NCBI RefSeq assembly: GCF_905171775.1 | Contig: NC_053491.1 | Coordinates: 304,323,833-304,387,832, forward strand | DNA from: Rana temporaria | Lineage: Eukaryota > Chordata > Amphibia > Anura > Ranidae | Length of the DNA: 64,000 nt | Reading direction: 5' to 3' | Shown: positions 31,585-44,041 of the stretch, one piece after another | Numbering within the stretch: position 1 is the first letter of the stretch | Layout of the letters: every line of letters begins with the position of its first letter | Notes under the pieces: model-generated | Told to the model about the DNA's origin: nothing | Seen by the model: only the letters and a program-made list of their open reading frames with translations | The model's database searches: none | Made by a program: the position numbers and the translations under genes

Positions 31585-33723
31585 ATGGACATGGGGACTG
31601 TGCATGCGCCTGCTATAATCCTGCAGAGTGCTGGGAAAGTTGAGCTAGGGGTGACCAAAAGTGTCTTTGTGCCATGTTCCCTAGTGACAGGTGCTGCAGA
31701 GTTGCCCAGGGAAACCTCCAATGAGCTTGCAGTGATGAAGCAGAGCGTTTCCCAGGTCAGCTATGGAGCTGCCCAAGGAGCAAAATATTCCCCTTTAAAT
31801 ATAGAGGGTTCTGTGAGGAGAGGCTCACAGGCTGTGGTGGGTAATGGACAATCCACAAAAGTAGAAATTATGTCTAAACGTAATGAAAATGCTGATGGTT
31901 ATACTGACAAGAGTGTTAATGTTGGAAAATGTGATGGTATTGGTGATAATGACATTGAAAAATGTGTTTCCCTTAATGTCGTGTCTGAAAATGTTGGAAA
32001 TGTGTTTGCTACCAATGATGGAAGTAGGATATCTCCCATGACAACCAGACGCGCAGGATTGTCCAGGAAAGTCTCATGGGGTCTCCATGGGTTGGAGCCA
32101 GAGGTTTTCCAGGATGGTTGTTATGCAACTCTGATGAAACAAGGGAAGACTGTGTCACACAGTGAGAGTGTGTGGGCGCAGCCCCACAACCCCAAGTGTA
32201 ACCCAGTTGTCAAGGGGTTAATTCAGACTGCAAAAGCTGAAAGTACAGAGCTGTGTGTGTCAGTAGCGCCCCCAGAGCAGGTAGGGCAAAAGCATGTATT
32301 ACAGCCTGCCTTGTCAGACGTATCATCCCAATGTGAGAAGTATAGAAGTGACACAGATTATGTTTTGGCTAGTGAATCACAGGTTCCTGTGGGGTCTTCT
32401 AGACCAGGTGATGGAACCACAATGGACTGGGATAGTTGGTATGAGAATGCAATCACAATACTAAATAATGTGGTGGACATAACACCTGCTATGCCCAATG
32501 GAGGGATCGCAGATCAGCTGGTGCTCAAGTACATGTTTGCTCCTGCGAAGGTTAATGCCCTCCAGTTTGAAGGAACAGTTCAGGGCACTGGCATAGCAGA
32601 TGTGTTGTCCACAGCCCAGCAACTAAGTAATAGCAAGTGTCAAGGTGACAATGTGACTTGTGATGACCTGCAGAGGCTCATTGACACTGGTGCAGAAAGG
32701 ATGAGTGTGAGACATGTGTCTGACAGCGCTCAAGGGGAGCAACAGGCAGTGATGATGGGTATCTCCCAGGAGGTGGAGGTCTCTTCATATGTCTCACCCT
32801 TTCAACCTGCAGTGGATGAGCCCCTCCATGTCTTGGACAGGGAAAAAGTCCCTAGAAAGGTCTGGTATTTAGACATGGGTTGCATAGAGATGACAAAAAC
32901 CTTATTAGAAATGCTGGAGTTGTTAAAAACGCACTCGCTGTACACTTGGGTGTTTCCACCGCAGACGGACCAGGTTGTGCTGTGTAGTACCAATAGGTGG
33001 AGCCAGGTGGTACAGGCTGTGCAGGGAAACTTTGATCAAGAGTGGTATTGGTGGGTCCAATGCTTATTAACAGTGTGGCAAGTAGTCCTGAGGTTCTCTA
33101 AGATGGTGCTCCCAGTTACTGAGTGGTATGGAAGGTGCTCAGACTTGTTGGAGACATCAAAGGTCTCTCCGGCTGGTGTAGTGACTGGAAACATCCCTGC
33201 TGGTGTAGTCCGAGGTGCAGCTGAGAAGTGGTCAGTAGAGGGCGCAGACACTGTCTCATCAGCTAAACCTCATGAGAAGGAAGGGCCCAGAATAAATGCA
33301 GCACTAGCAGAGATGCTTTCTATCACTCAGAAAGAGGTACAACTTCAAGTACCCGGAGACGCTGTGAGAGAAAGTACTAATGTTGGTTTCTGCAACAATG
33401 TAATGTGTACATCAGAAAGAAGTAGTTGTGTAGATCAGTGTCATTTGTTTGATCAGTTACCCATGGAGTGTCAGACAACAGGTGAGGTGGAGCTGTGCTA
33501 TGGTCCCGTGGGTTGTAGTCACTTACCTGTGAGTGGTCCCTCCTCTGGTCTAGTTCTGCCAAGCACTAAGATGGATGGCACTGATTGTGTTGGACTGGCT
33601 GACATTGAAATGTCTGATCTGCTAATGAGTGGTGCTGTCAAAAGTAATGTGGTTGCCATGGGTAACCAAAGAGGGGTTCTTGAACCTGAAAGTCCTGTGG
33701 TGAAAGGTAAAACTTACTTCTGA
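31585..33723 (+). CDS. Unrecognised 712-codon ORF of the LTR element
   Basis: Same frame as gag, separated only by TAA-AAG-ACT-CAA before the ATG. I do not recognise the protein as a whole. Residues 367-370 read DTGA within LIDTGAERMSV, the form of a retropepsin active site, but without enough downstream similarity to be sure. A tryptophan-rich hydrophobic segment lies near residues 485-510 (WYWWVQCLLTVW), perhaps membrane-associated. No RT, RNase H or integrase motif is seen. An open frame this long in an otherwise defective element suggests selection or very recent origin. Confidence 0.6.
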   Translation: MDMGTVHAPAIILQSAGKVELGVTKSVFVPCSLVTGAAELPRETSNELAVMKQSVSQVSYGAAQGAKYSPLNIEGSVRRGSQAVVGNGQSTKVEIMSKRNENADGYTDKSVNVGKCDGIGDNDIEKCVSLNVVSENVGNVFATNDGSRISPMTTRRAGLSRKVSWGLHGLEPEVFQDGCYATLMKQGKTVSHSESVWAQPHNPKCNPVVKGLIQTAKAESTELCVSVAPPEQVGQKHVLQPALSDVSSQCEKYRSDTDYVLASESQVPVGSSRPGDGTTMDWDSWYENAITILNNVVDITPAMPNGGIADQLVLKYMFAPAKVNALQFEGTVQGTGIADVLSTAQQLSNSKCQGDNVTCDDLQRLIDTGAERMSVRHVSDSAQGEQQAVMMGISQEVEVSSYVSPFQPAVDEPLHVLDREKVPRKVWYLDMGCIEMTKTLLEMLELLKTHSLYTWVFPPQTDQVVLCSTNRWSQVVQAVQGNFDQEWYWWVQCLLTVWQVVLRFSKMVLPVTEWYGRCSDLLETSKVSPAGVVTGNIPAGVVRGAAEKWSVEGADTVSSAKPHEKEGPRINAALAEMLSITQKEVQLQVPGDAVRESTNVGFCNNVMCTSERSSCVDQCHLFDQLPMECQTTGEVELCYGPVGCSHLPVSGPSSGLVLPSTKMDGTDCVGLADIEMSDLLMSGAVKSNVVAMGNQRGVLEPESPVVKGKTYF
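33652..33666. promoter_or_regulatory. X-box palindrome 6 (consensus), in the 712-codon ORF
   Basis: GTTGCC-ATG-GGTAAC matches the X-box consensus. Codons V-A-M-G-N. A weaker copy (GTTGCC-CAG-GGAAAC) lies at 31701-31715. Confidence 0.6.
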
Positions 33724-33932
33724 AAGGTAGGATCAGGGAAGGTAGAGTTCCCCCGAGAAAAGCAAATAAGCCCAAAAGTTAGATCCCATGGAGAGTCAGG
33801 GTACTTACCTGGAAGCACACCCGAAAAAAGGGTTGGGCCTACGCGGCTGACAGCCAGCACAGAGGTGTCCCAACCCTGATGACGTGTGCTGGTGTTCCGC
33901 CCCCTTCGGGTTCGAAACAAAGGGGAGGGATA

Positions 33933-36708
<2,776 letters not shown>

Positions 36709-37687
36709 TGTGGTGTCCCAGTACAGGTATTTGTTGTAGTCCCTGTCAGATTGAGGCCCTCGGCTTGTGGGATCTCCCCTGCAGGGACTCAGATAGTTAT
36801 GATGTGATTTATATACTGTTATGGTTGATAATACGTTTATTAGGTGTGTGTATAGCTTTAAGAGGTTTAGTCAACCATCTCATGTTAAGTCAGTGTATTA
36901 GAGTCAGGAGGATTAAATGCTAGATAAGACCTTATTGTGTTATGTTATCCTACAAGGCAGTCTCTATGATCCACAGCTCTCAACCAATGAGCTTCAGCCT
37001 CATCAGGCCCTTATAAGGGATTGTACTTCCTGTTTAAGCCAGTCTAATGCTTCCCTCAGTTCCTGGCAGAGCAGAGCAACACACAGTCAGAGAAGCAGTG
37101 CAGGCCTGAAGCCTCCAGGATAAAATACAGCAAAGAGTGGAGTATCCCTAAACATTACAGAACCAGTACTTCAGCTCATTTATCGGATCAATCCGTTATT
37201 CCGGCGAAAAGCCTCAAGTCTACAGACACTCCAGTAAGTGTATCTATTTTTCAGCCTAGTTAAGCATAGGCCCTGAATTACTATCCGGCTTTTGCAGCCG
37301 AGTATATACAGTATATGATCAACTAAGCTCAAGCATTAGCAGCTGTGTGATCCAGAGACTGCCTGCAGAACATTTTGACACTCTGTTTAAAGCTGTGAAG
37401 ATTTTGACACCTGCCTTCATGCCAGTAAAGCCTTTGTTGTTTTAACCCCCTGTTGTGGACTGTATTATTACCATCCTAACTAGCGGGGATACGGAGGCCC
37501 CCGGAGCTGTAGTTTCCCGGGGTATACCAAGACTACAGTGGCGTCACGTGACAGAGAGGGTTAATACCATCTGGCCCTCACTAAGGGTTAATACCACCTG
37601 ACCCTGGGCTCCTAGCCCCAAGAACCAAGTAGCTAACCATCAAGCGCATGTGTGTGGCCGTGGGACTCACCCTCCCCGGTCACCACA
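36709..37687 (+). repeat. Gypsy 5' LTR
   Basis: 979 bp, TG...CA. Contains the promoter and termination signals expected of an LTR. AATAAA is not evident close to the end. Confidence 0.93.
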
Positions 37688-38188
37688 TCGTTTTCTGGCG
37701 TCACGAACAGGATACGGGTGTACGCCTTAACCATTCAGCCACTAAAGCAAGTCCCCCCCCCCCCCCAGAATCTGAACTGTGTCATTGAAAGTAATTTACT
37801 CAGCGAGGCGCATATACAAGTGGTGGGGGAGGTGAAGGAAAGACTGTTAGCTGCCATTGTTAAGTGGAGAAAGTCTGTACCTGAAGGGGTTAAATTGTTT
37901 CCAGCATTTCCCGCGCGCGGGAGCGGTCGCAGCTCCGCCCAGTCAAGCCCCGGCGGTGACGCCTCTTCAGTGTGCAAGCCGGAACTAGAGAATCCACTCT
38001 GTGTTGCACGGAGGAAACAATTGCTGACCGGACCAAAAAAAAAAAGGAAGTTGCCGGGCGCAGCCATAGCAACGTGTCCGGCAATAAAAGACGTCGCACT
38101 CAAAGACAGCGCACTCAACGACATCGCACTCAAAGACAGCGCTCTCAAAGTTTCTTAAAGTGACAGCGCACTCAAACAAGGCTACAAC
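37688..38188 (+). other. Gypsy leader with in-frame upstream ORF
   Basis: A frame opening within the LTR runs to TAA at 38156-38158 and is in the same phase as gag, which starts 30 bp later. It encodes a basic stretch, GPKKKRKLPG, that resembles a monopartite nuclear localisation signal. Its end is a tandem array of GCACTCAAAGACA-type 15-bp units (38096-38175). It may be an ancestral gag N-terminus cut off by one stop, or a regulatory leader. Confidence 0.5.
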
Positions 38189-39277
38189 ATGTCAGCCCCA
38201 AGATCACCAGATGCAGGTGATGTACCAGATCCTCTTGCGGCTCCTGCACAAGCTACCCCTCCGGGATCACCTCCAGTACGACGTCATGACAGTGGGGCCC
38301 CCCCATTCTACCTGGGGAAGCCTGTGTTGCCTAACTACAGAGGGGATCCCTTTTCCCTCAAGGATTTCCAGGAGAGCTTCCAAAGCATTTTCTCTCTCTA
38401 CTCTCTCCCCCCTAACCAACAGGTGCTGTTGCTCTTGGGACAGTTGCAGGGACCTGCACGTGAGGAAGTCCGTACCTGGCCCACTTCTGAGAAGACCACA
38501 GTAGATCAGATCTTCGAGGGATTACATCAGGTATTTGAGTCCCATTCACCCTCAGAGGTCCGCCTCAGGCTGTACGAGAGGCGACAAAAGCCGGGGGAAA
38601 CACTAAGGGCATATGCAGTAGCCTTGCAGAATGCCCTGGAGGCAGTCCAGAAACTGGACAATATCACCCCTGACCAGGGTAACAAACTATTGATGGATAG
38701 ATTCATAGAAGGGGTCCAAAATAAATGGGACAAGGCGCAATTAAAGATGTTAGCTGTACAGAACCCCAATATGTCTTTTTCTGCCTTTAAGCGCCTAGCC
38801 CTTCAAGTTATAGAGCAGGGGGCAAGCCCCGAGGAGCATCCTGACCCTAAAACGGAACCCATGGGTGCGGCGGCGTGCCCTGCACCACTGTTACCACCAG
38901 CCCCTGCACCCGTGGCTGTCACCCTGGCCTCCACTACAATTACTGAGATTCAAGAGGTTAGACAAGATATTGCCCAGCTTACCCAAGTGGTAAAGGAGTT
39001 GGCTAATCACACCACTCGGGTACTTAGAGAGCCTCCAGAGACTAGGAGACCTACTCCTGCCCCTCCTCCCCGCTCTAGCGGGCCTCGCTCGGGACCCTCT
39101 AGTAGGCCTTACTGTGATTTCTGTGACAAACCCGGTCATTGGAAGATGCAATGCTGGGCTTTAAACGGGCGTCCCCTGAGGTCGAGGACCGGCCCTCAGG
39201 AAAACGAATCACAGGTCCAGCAGAAGAGCCAATATACTCAGGACAGTCCTTATACATTGCATCCTGCCCCTATGTAA
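38189..39277 (+). CDS. gag: Gypsy Gag
   Basis: 362 residues from ATG 38189. A capsid-like region (about 50-215: NYRGDPFSLKDFQESFQSIF, YERRQKPGETLRAYAVALQN, MDRFIEGVQNKWDKAQLK) matches Ty3/gypsy retrotransposon gags. A proline-rich linker follows, then one CCHC zinc knuckle, CDFCDKPGHWKMQC, for RNA binding. Gag assembles the cytoplasmic particle. The last 139 bp overlap pol in the -1 frame, with a slippery site at 39160-39166. Confidence 0.92.
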   Translation: MSAPRSPDAGDVPDPLAAPAQATPPGSPPVRRHDSGAPPFYLGKPVLPNYRGDPFSLKDFQESFQSIFSLYSLPPNQQVLLLLGQLQGPAREEVRTWPTSEKTTVDQIFEGLHQVFESHSPSEVRLRLYERRQKPGETLRAYAVALQNALEAVQKLDNITPDQGNKLLMDRFIEGVQNKWDKAQLKMLAVQNPNMSFSAFKRLALQVIEQGASPEEHPDPKTEPMGAAACPAPLLPPAPAPVAVTLASTTITEIQEVRQDIAQLTQVVKELANHTTRVLREPPETRRPTPAPPPRSSGPRSGPSSRPYCDFCDKPGHWKMQCWALNGRPLRSRTGPQENESQVQQKSQYTQDSPYTLHPAPM

Positions 39278-42200
39278 ATGTTACCATAGATGGTGTCCAA
39301 CTGCAGGCCCTGATTGATACAGGCTCGCAGGTGTCTACCATCTCTAAGGGCCTATTCTATAGGTACTGGAAAGTCGATTCATTGTGTGAACCAGATGATA
39401 TGGATTTTAGTGTCCTGGCAGGGGACGGGAAACCAATTCCCAGACATGGGTACTGGGAGCCCACTATTCAGCTGAGAGGTCACACACTTAGAGGTCAAGG
39501 TATAATTGTCACTAATGTCACGGTACCAGGGGCCACAGAGTTTATATTGGGGATGAATATAATGAGACATTGTTTCAGTGATATTTTGGATGCCTTGCAT
39601 GCCTCTCTCCCCCACATGTCTTCCTCAGGTCAGAGGACTGCGCAACACCATCTCAAAATTCTGAAAGCAGAACAGAAGTTCGCGAACCGGAGAGGAGAAA
39701 TCGGTAAAGTTCGGATCCAAGACATGAGGCCCGTGACCCTGCAGCCGAACACAGAGACAATTTTGTGGTGTCGGGCGCGCCCTGGTGTAAGGAATCAGGA
39801 CTATCAGGCCTTACTGGAGCCCATACAATCTGAAGATTTTCCTTTGGTCCGAGCTGCAAGGAGCCTAGTGACGGTGGTGAATGGACGGGTCCCAGTCCGC
39901 CTAGTTAATTTGTCCGGCGTAGCCACCACCCTACCAAAGTACACTCCAGTGGCCCAACTTGTTTTCTTGGACTCCAGTGACATACTCTCTTCACGGAAGG
40001 CGGCCCAACAGCTGAGTGCCCAAACCGTGTCAGGGGCTACCGAAAATTCTCCAGAACCTTGGTGGCGCCAACTGCAAATAGGAGGATCTCTCACCCCACC
40101 AGAACAAGTCGAAGGGGTCATCGAGGTGGTGAAGGAGTGCCAGAGTGCCTTCAGCAAACACCCAACCGATTTTGGAAAAACCTCCATGATTAAGCATCGA
40201 ATCCTGACCGGCGATAAACCCCCCATCAAGGAAAGGCATCGGCCTGTGGCACCAGGCATGTACCAAACCGTCAAGAAACTGTTAACCGACATGAAGGAGG
40301 CAGATGTAATACAAGAGAGCCAGAGTCCCTGGGCAGCACCCGTGGTGTTAGTTAAGAAGAAAGATGGGACCATCCGTTTCTGTGTTGATTACAGGAAATT
40401 GAACGACATCACCCATAAAGACGCATACCCTCTCCCCCGGATTGAGGAGTCACTCACCGCGCTGGGTTCCGCGGCCTACTTCTCTACATTGGATCTGACC
40501 AGCGGATACTGGCAGGTGCCCATGGCCGTCGAAGACAGGGAGAAAACAGCCTTTGTCACCCCCATGGGTCTTTTCGAATTTAAAAGTATGCCCTTTGGGC
40601 TGTGCAATGCCCCAGCTACCTTTCAACGGCTGATGGAGAGATGTCTGGGACACCTTAACTTCCAGAGTGTCCTACTCTACCTGGATGACGTGATTGTGTA
40701 TTCCAAATCCTATCAGGAACATTTGACTCACCTGTCCGACGTCTTCCAAGTACTGATCCAGCATGGTCTGAAAGTCAAACCCTCCAAGTGCCACCTACTC
40801 AAGCCACAAGTACATTACCTGGGCCACGTCGTCAGTGCCGAAGGGGTCCAACCTGATCCAGCTAAAGTCCAAGTTGTCAAGAATTGGCCTATCCCACGCA
40901 CCGTTAAGGATATTCGGAGCTTCTTAGGATTTTCAGGATATTACCGCCGCTTTATTCCTCACTTTGCACAAATTTCCGAGCCATTGACCTCTCTCCTGCG
41001 AGGCACGGCGAAGGGGAACTATAATGGCAAGCTGCCTGTGGAATGGGCCAAAGAGCAAGAGGTGGCCTTCCAGGCTCTAAAACATCTATTGACAGAGCCT
41101 CCCATCCTGGCCTATCCGGATTATACTCAGCCTTTCCGACTGTATACAGATGCCAGCTTTGAAGGACTCGGGGCAGTGTTGTCCCAGATGCAGGGAAAAC
41201 AAGAGAGGGTGATAGCTTACGCCAGCCGGAATCTGCGAGGGGCTGAGAAGAATGATTCTAACTACAGTTCCTTCAAGTTAGAGCTCCTGGCCCTTGTGTG
41301 GGCAGTCACCGTTAAATTTAAGGACTATTTGTCAGCCACCTCATTCACGGTCTACACCGATAACAACCCCCTGGCTCACCTGAACACCGCTAAACTAGGT
41401 GCCCTTGAGCAAAGATGGGCCTCCAGACTGGCCAACTATGACTTCTCTATCAAGTACCGAAGTGGCAAGTCTAATATTAATGCGGATGTGCTATCACGCA
41501 TGGCTCCTGGCGAAGATCCCCCAGTGGAGGACAAGTGGGAAGATGTGGAGATGCCTCCCTTCTATCAAAGATTCGTGAATCAGGATGTGGTCGTCACCGG
41601 CGAGGGGAGTGAATCTGGGTCTAAAGCAATCCAGGAAGACCTGTATACCTGGAGGACCCTACAGGAAGAAAGTCAGACTATGGGAGATCTGCAGGAGTAT
41701 TTATTGACCAGGAGAGTACCTCCCCGGTTACGACGGGGCCAGAATGACTACGAATTGAAGCGATTGTGGCGTCAGAGGAAAAGACTATTTGTGCACAAAG
41801 GAATGGTGTACAGGAACTTCTTGGACCCAGTGTCGGGTGAAAGGCTACACCAAATTCTGATCCCTCGGAGAGATGCCGCCATGGTATTGAATGCCTACCA
41901 CGACCAGTCAGGACACTTTGGGGTCCATAAAACAGAAGCCACCATCCGACGCCGGTTCTACTGGATTGGAATGAGGAGCGACGTTGAAAAGTGGTGCAGT
42001 GAGTGTGCAGTCTGCAATATCACCAAGAATGCGCGAGCACCTCTCCATTCCATTCAGAGCGAGAGGCCCAACCAATTGGTCGCCTTGGATCATGTCAAGC
42101 TGTCACCTACCCGGTCCGGGTATTCATATGCTCTCACCATGGTGGATCACTATTCCAAGTGGGTAGTGGTTGTGCCAGTCAAAGACTTAACAGCCAAGAC

Positions 42201-43362
42201 GACAGCCCAGAAGTTCTACACCCATTGGGTACAGATACTTGGATGTCCTGAAACTGTCCTGTCCGACCGAGGTCCGGCCTTTGAGGCTCAACTGTTTCAA
42301 GAATTGTGCCAGTTCCATGCTTGTAAGAAACTCAGGACCACTGCCTATCATCCGCAAGGGAATGGACTCTGCGAGAGGATCAACCAGGTGTTTATCCACA
42401 TGCTGAGAGCGGCTTCTGTATCCCGACCTGAAGAGTGGCCTCAACTAATGCCCGAATTGTTGGAAATCTACAACAATACCATCCACTGTTCCACTGGTTA
42501 TACTCCATTTTACCTCATGATGGGCCGACACGGTCAACTGCCTAAAGACAGGGTCTTTGGACTTCAAGCACCTTTCAACCACTCCCCCCAAGCCTCTTCG
42601 GAGTGGGTCTCGGAACATCAGAAAAGGATTCAGGAAGCGAAAGAGATAGTCAACAAAAAGATGGGCGAGGCACACTATAGGCAGCAACAGGACTACAACC
42701 GCCATGCCTCTGCCCAGCCGTTGCAAGTTGGTGATAAAGTCTGGCTGAAGAAGCATCCTAGAACCCATAAGTTGGACTCCCTTTGGGAAACTGAACCATA
42801 CACAGTGATTTCCATCCCTTACCCGGACTCTGATGTCTACTCAGTTCAAAAAGCCGGATATGAACCACAAGTTGTCCACCGAAACCGGATCAAGCTGTGT
42901 CACAAAGGGAACCTGCCTGTGTTGGTGCCTCCTTCTGCACCACCAAGTCTTCCACCTCCAGTTCAGCCAGCACAAGTGCGGCCCACCAAGCCAGTTGAGC
43001 CTGAGAGGCCACTCCTGATGTTCGAAGATGATCCTCTCTTCCCTTCTGATCAAAACGTCTTCTTTGGTTATGTGCCAATCAGTTCCATTCCATCCACCTC
43101 AGTCTTGGCACCAGAAGCTCCAGAGTTTACTCCAGCCATCCGCTCACCTGCTGCAGTCCCATCAGAACCTTCTAATGTGGGAGAAAGCTCCATAAGTCAA
43201 GAGCCATCACAGGCCCCCATTGTCCAAGATGAAGGTGCAGCTGTCAGTCCAGAAGAAGCAAGTGTTCGAAGAGAAAACAGTGCTCCAGAAAACTCAGAAA
43301 TGGTGTTGCGTAGATCCGCCAGACCTAATTTCGGATATCCCCCAGCAAGATATAGGGATTAA
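39139..43362 (+). CDS. pol: Gypsy Pol polyprotein: protease-RT-RNase H-integrase
   Basis: An open frame of 1407 codons, without its own clear ATG and probably made by -1 frameshifting. Numbering from 39139: aspartic protease D60-T-G (LIDTGSQVSTI); RT with YFSTLDLTSGYWQ, MPFGLCNAPATFQ and YLDD at 514-517; RNase H with D671 (LYTDAS) and TVYTDNNPL; integrase with an HHCC zinc domain (about 905-965) and catalytic D984, D1043 and E1079, the last two spaced as D-35-E. A GPY/F-like C-terminal domain and a long Pro/Ser-rich tail follow. All catalytic residues are present with no internal stop. Pol copies the RNA in particles and inserts the cDNA into chromatin. Confidence 0.95.
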   Translation: MEDAMLGFKRASPEVEDRPSGKRITGPAEEPIYSGQSLYIASCPYVNVTIDGVQLQALIDTGSQVSTISKGLFYRYWKVDSLCEPDDMDFSVLAGDGKPIPRHGYWEPTIQLRGHTLRGQGIIVTNVTVPGATEFILGMNIMRHCFSDILDALHASLPHMSSSGQRTAQHHLKILKAEQKFANRRGEIGKVRIQDMRPVTLQPNTETILWCRARPGVRNQDYQALLEPIQSEDFPLVRAARSLVTVVNGRVPVRLVNLSGVATTLPKYTPVAQLVFLDSSDILSSRKAAQQLSAQTVSGATENSPEPWWRQLQIGGSLTPPEQVEGVIEVVKECQSAFSKHPTDFGKTSMIKHRILTGDKPPIKERHRPVAPGMYQTVKKLLTDMKEADVIQESQSPWAAPVVLVKKKDGTIRFCVDYRKLNDITHKDAYPLPRIEESLTALGSAAYFSTLDLTSGYWQVPMAVEDREKTAFVTPMGLFEFKSMPFGLCNAPATFQRLMERCLGHLNFQSVLLYLDDVIVYSKSYQEHLTHLSDVFQVLIQHGLKVKPSKCHLLKPQVHYLGHVVSAEGVQPDPAKVQVVKNWPIPRTVKDIRSFLGFSGYYRRFIPHFAQISEPLTSLLRGTAKGNYNGKLPVEWAKEQEVAFQALKHLLTEPPILAYPDYTQPFRLYTDASFEGLGAVLSQMQGKQERVIAYASRNLRGAEKNDSNYSSFKLELLALVWAVTVKFKDYLSATSFTVYTDNNPLAHLNTAKLGALEQRWASRLANYDFSIKYRSGKSNINADVLSRMAPGEDPPVEDKWEDVEMPPFYQRFVNQDVVVTGEGSESGSKAIQEDLYTWRTLQEESQTMGDLQEYLLTRRVPPRLRRGQNDYELKRLWRQRKRLFVHKGMVYRNFLDPVSGERLHQILIPRRDAAMVLNAYHDQSGHFGVHKTEATIRRRFYWIGMRSDVEKWCSECAVCNITKNARAPLHSIQSERPNQLVALDHVKLSPTRSGYSYALTMVDHYSKWVVVVPVKDLTAKTTAQKFYTHWVQILGCPETVLSDRGPAFEAQLFQELCQFHACKKLRTTAYHPQGNGLCERINQVFIHMLRAASVSRPEEWPQLMPELLEIYNNTIHCSTGYTPFYLMMGRHGQLPKDRVFGLQAPFNHSPQASSEWVSEHQKRIQEAKEIVNKKMGEAHYRQQQDYNRHASAQPLQVGDKVWLKKHPRTHKLDSLWETEPYTVISIPYPDSDVYSVQKAGYEPQVVHRNRIKLCHKGNLPVLVPPSAPPSLPPPVQPAQVRPTKPVEPERPLLMFEDDPLFPSDQNVFFGYVPISSIPSTSVLAPEAPEFTPAIRSPAAVPSEPSNVGESSISQEPSQAPIVQDEGAAVSPEEASVRRENSAPENSEMVLRRSARPNFGYPPARYRD
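39160..39200 (+). promoter_or_regulatory. Programmed -1 frameshift signal (gag to pol)
   Basis: T-TTA-AAC (39160-39166) is a canonical slippery heptamer in the gag phase (codons TTA, AAC). Eight bases later CCTGAGG (39175-39181) pairs perfectly with CCTCAGG (39194-39200) around a 12-nt loop. The -1 frame from this point is the open pol frame. Confidence 0.8.
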
Positions 43363-44041
43363 TCCATTAATTATACCTACAATATATGTAGATAGACTAC
43401 ATACACCTCAGTTAGTATACATCTCAAGTATACATCATTACTAACTAATATGTCACTAGTTACCTACTTACCTTATTTAGTGTATAGGAACATACCTGGC
43501 CAGTAAGTCTCCTATCCCTCACTTAAGCACTACAAAAAGAAAAGGGGTATCCTCTAAGAAATGTCTAATTGTGTACTTCAGGCATAGAATAAAAATGTCT
43601 AGCAAATATTAAAGTGTGTTCTGGGGAGAAGAGCTAATAGCCTAAGGGCCCCAGTAGCCAAGGCATTGGGTAGAAAGCCTCCGGCAGCCCAATCCAAAAC
43701 CTGTTCAGTCTTAAAAGTGTGATCTAACAATAATATACTGTTCAAAACTGAGTGATAACATTTAACAGATATGTATTCTGTCTGGGACCCAGATAACCAC
43801 TTACCCTGCACAAAATAATGATCTCACTTATCTAATAAGCCTGCAAGGGACATTTATGTGTATAATGCCTCAGGACTTATCATATGATCCTGTTCTTATA
43901 TGTTTATTTTTTCCCAAAGAACCTGGAACGGACATTGGTGTACAAATGCCTCAGGACTTCTAGTGGCCCCAAGGTCACCTCGTTTCCTCAATCCGTCAGT
44001 GCCTTAATCGTCGAGGACGACTTCTGTTTAGTGGTGGGGTT
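43363..44041 (+). other. Gypsy 3' non-coding region
   Basis: No ORF of note between pol and the 3' LTR. It ends with the polypurine tract. No envelope gene. Confidence 0.8.

Noticed and set aside
39379..40373. Minus-strand frames within gypsy pol
   Set aside because: Antisense shadows of a conserved pol gene with full motif support on the plus strand.
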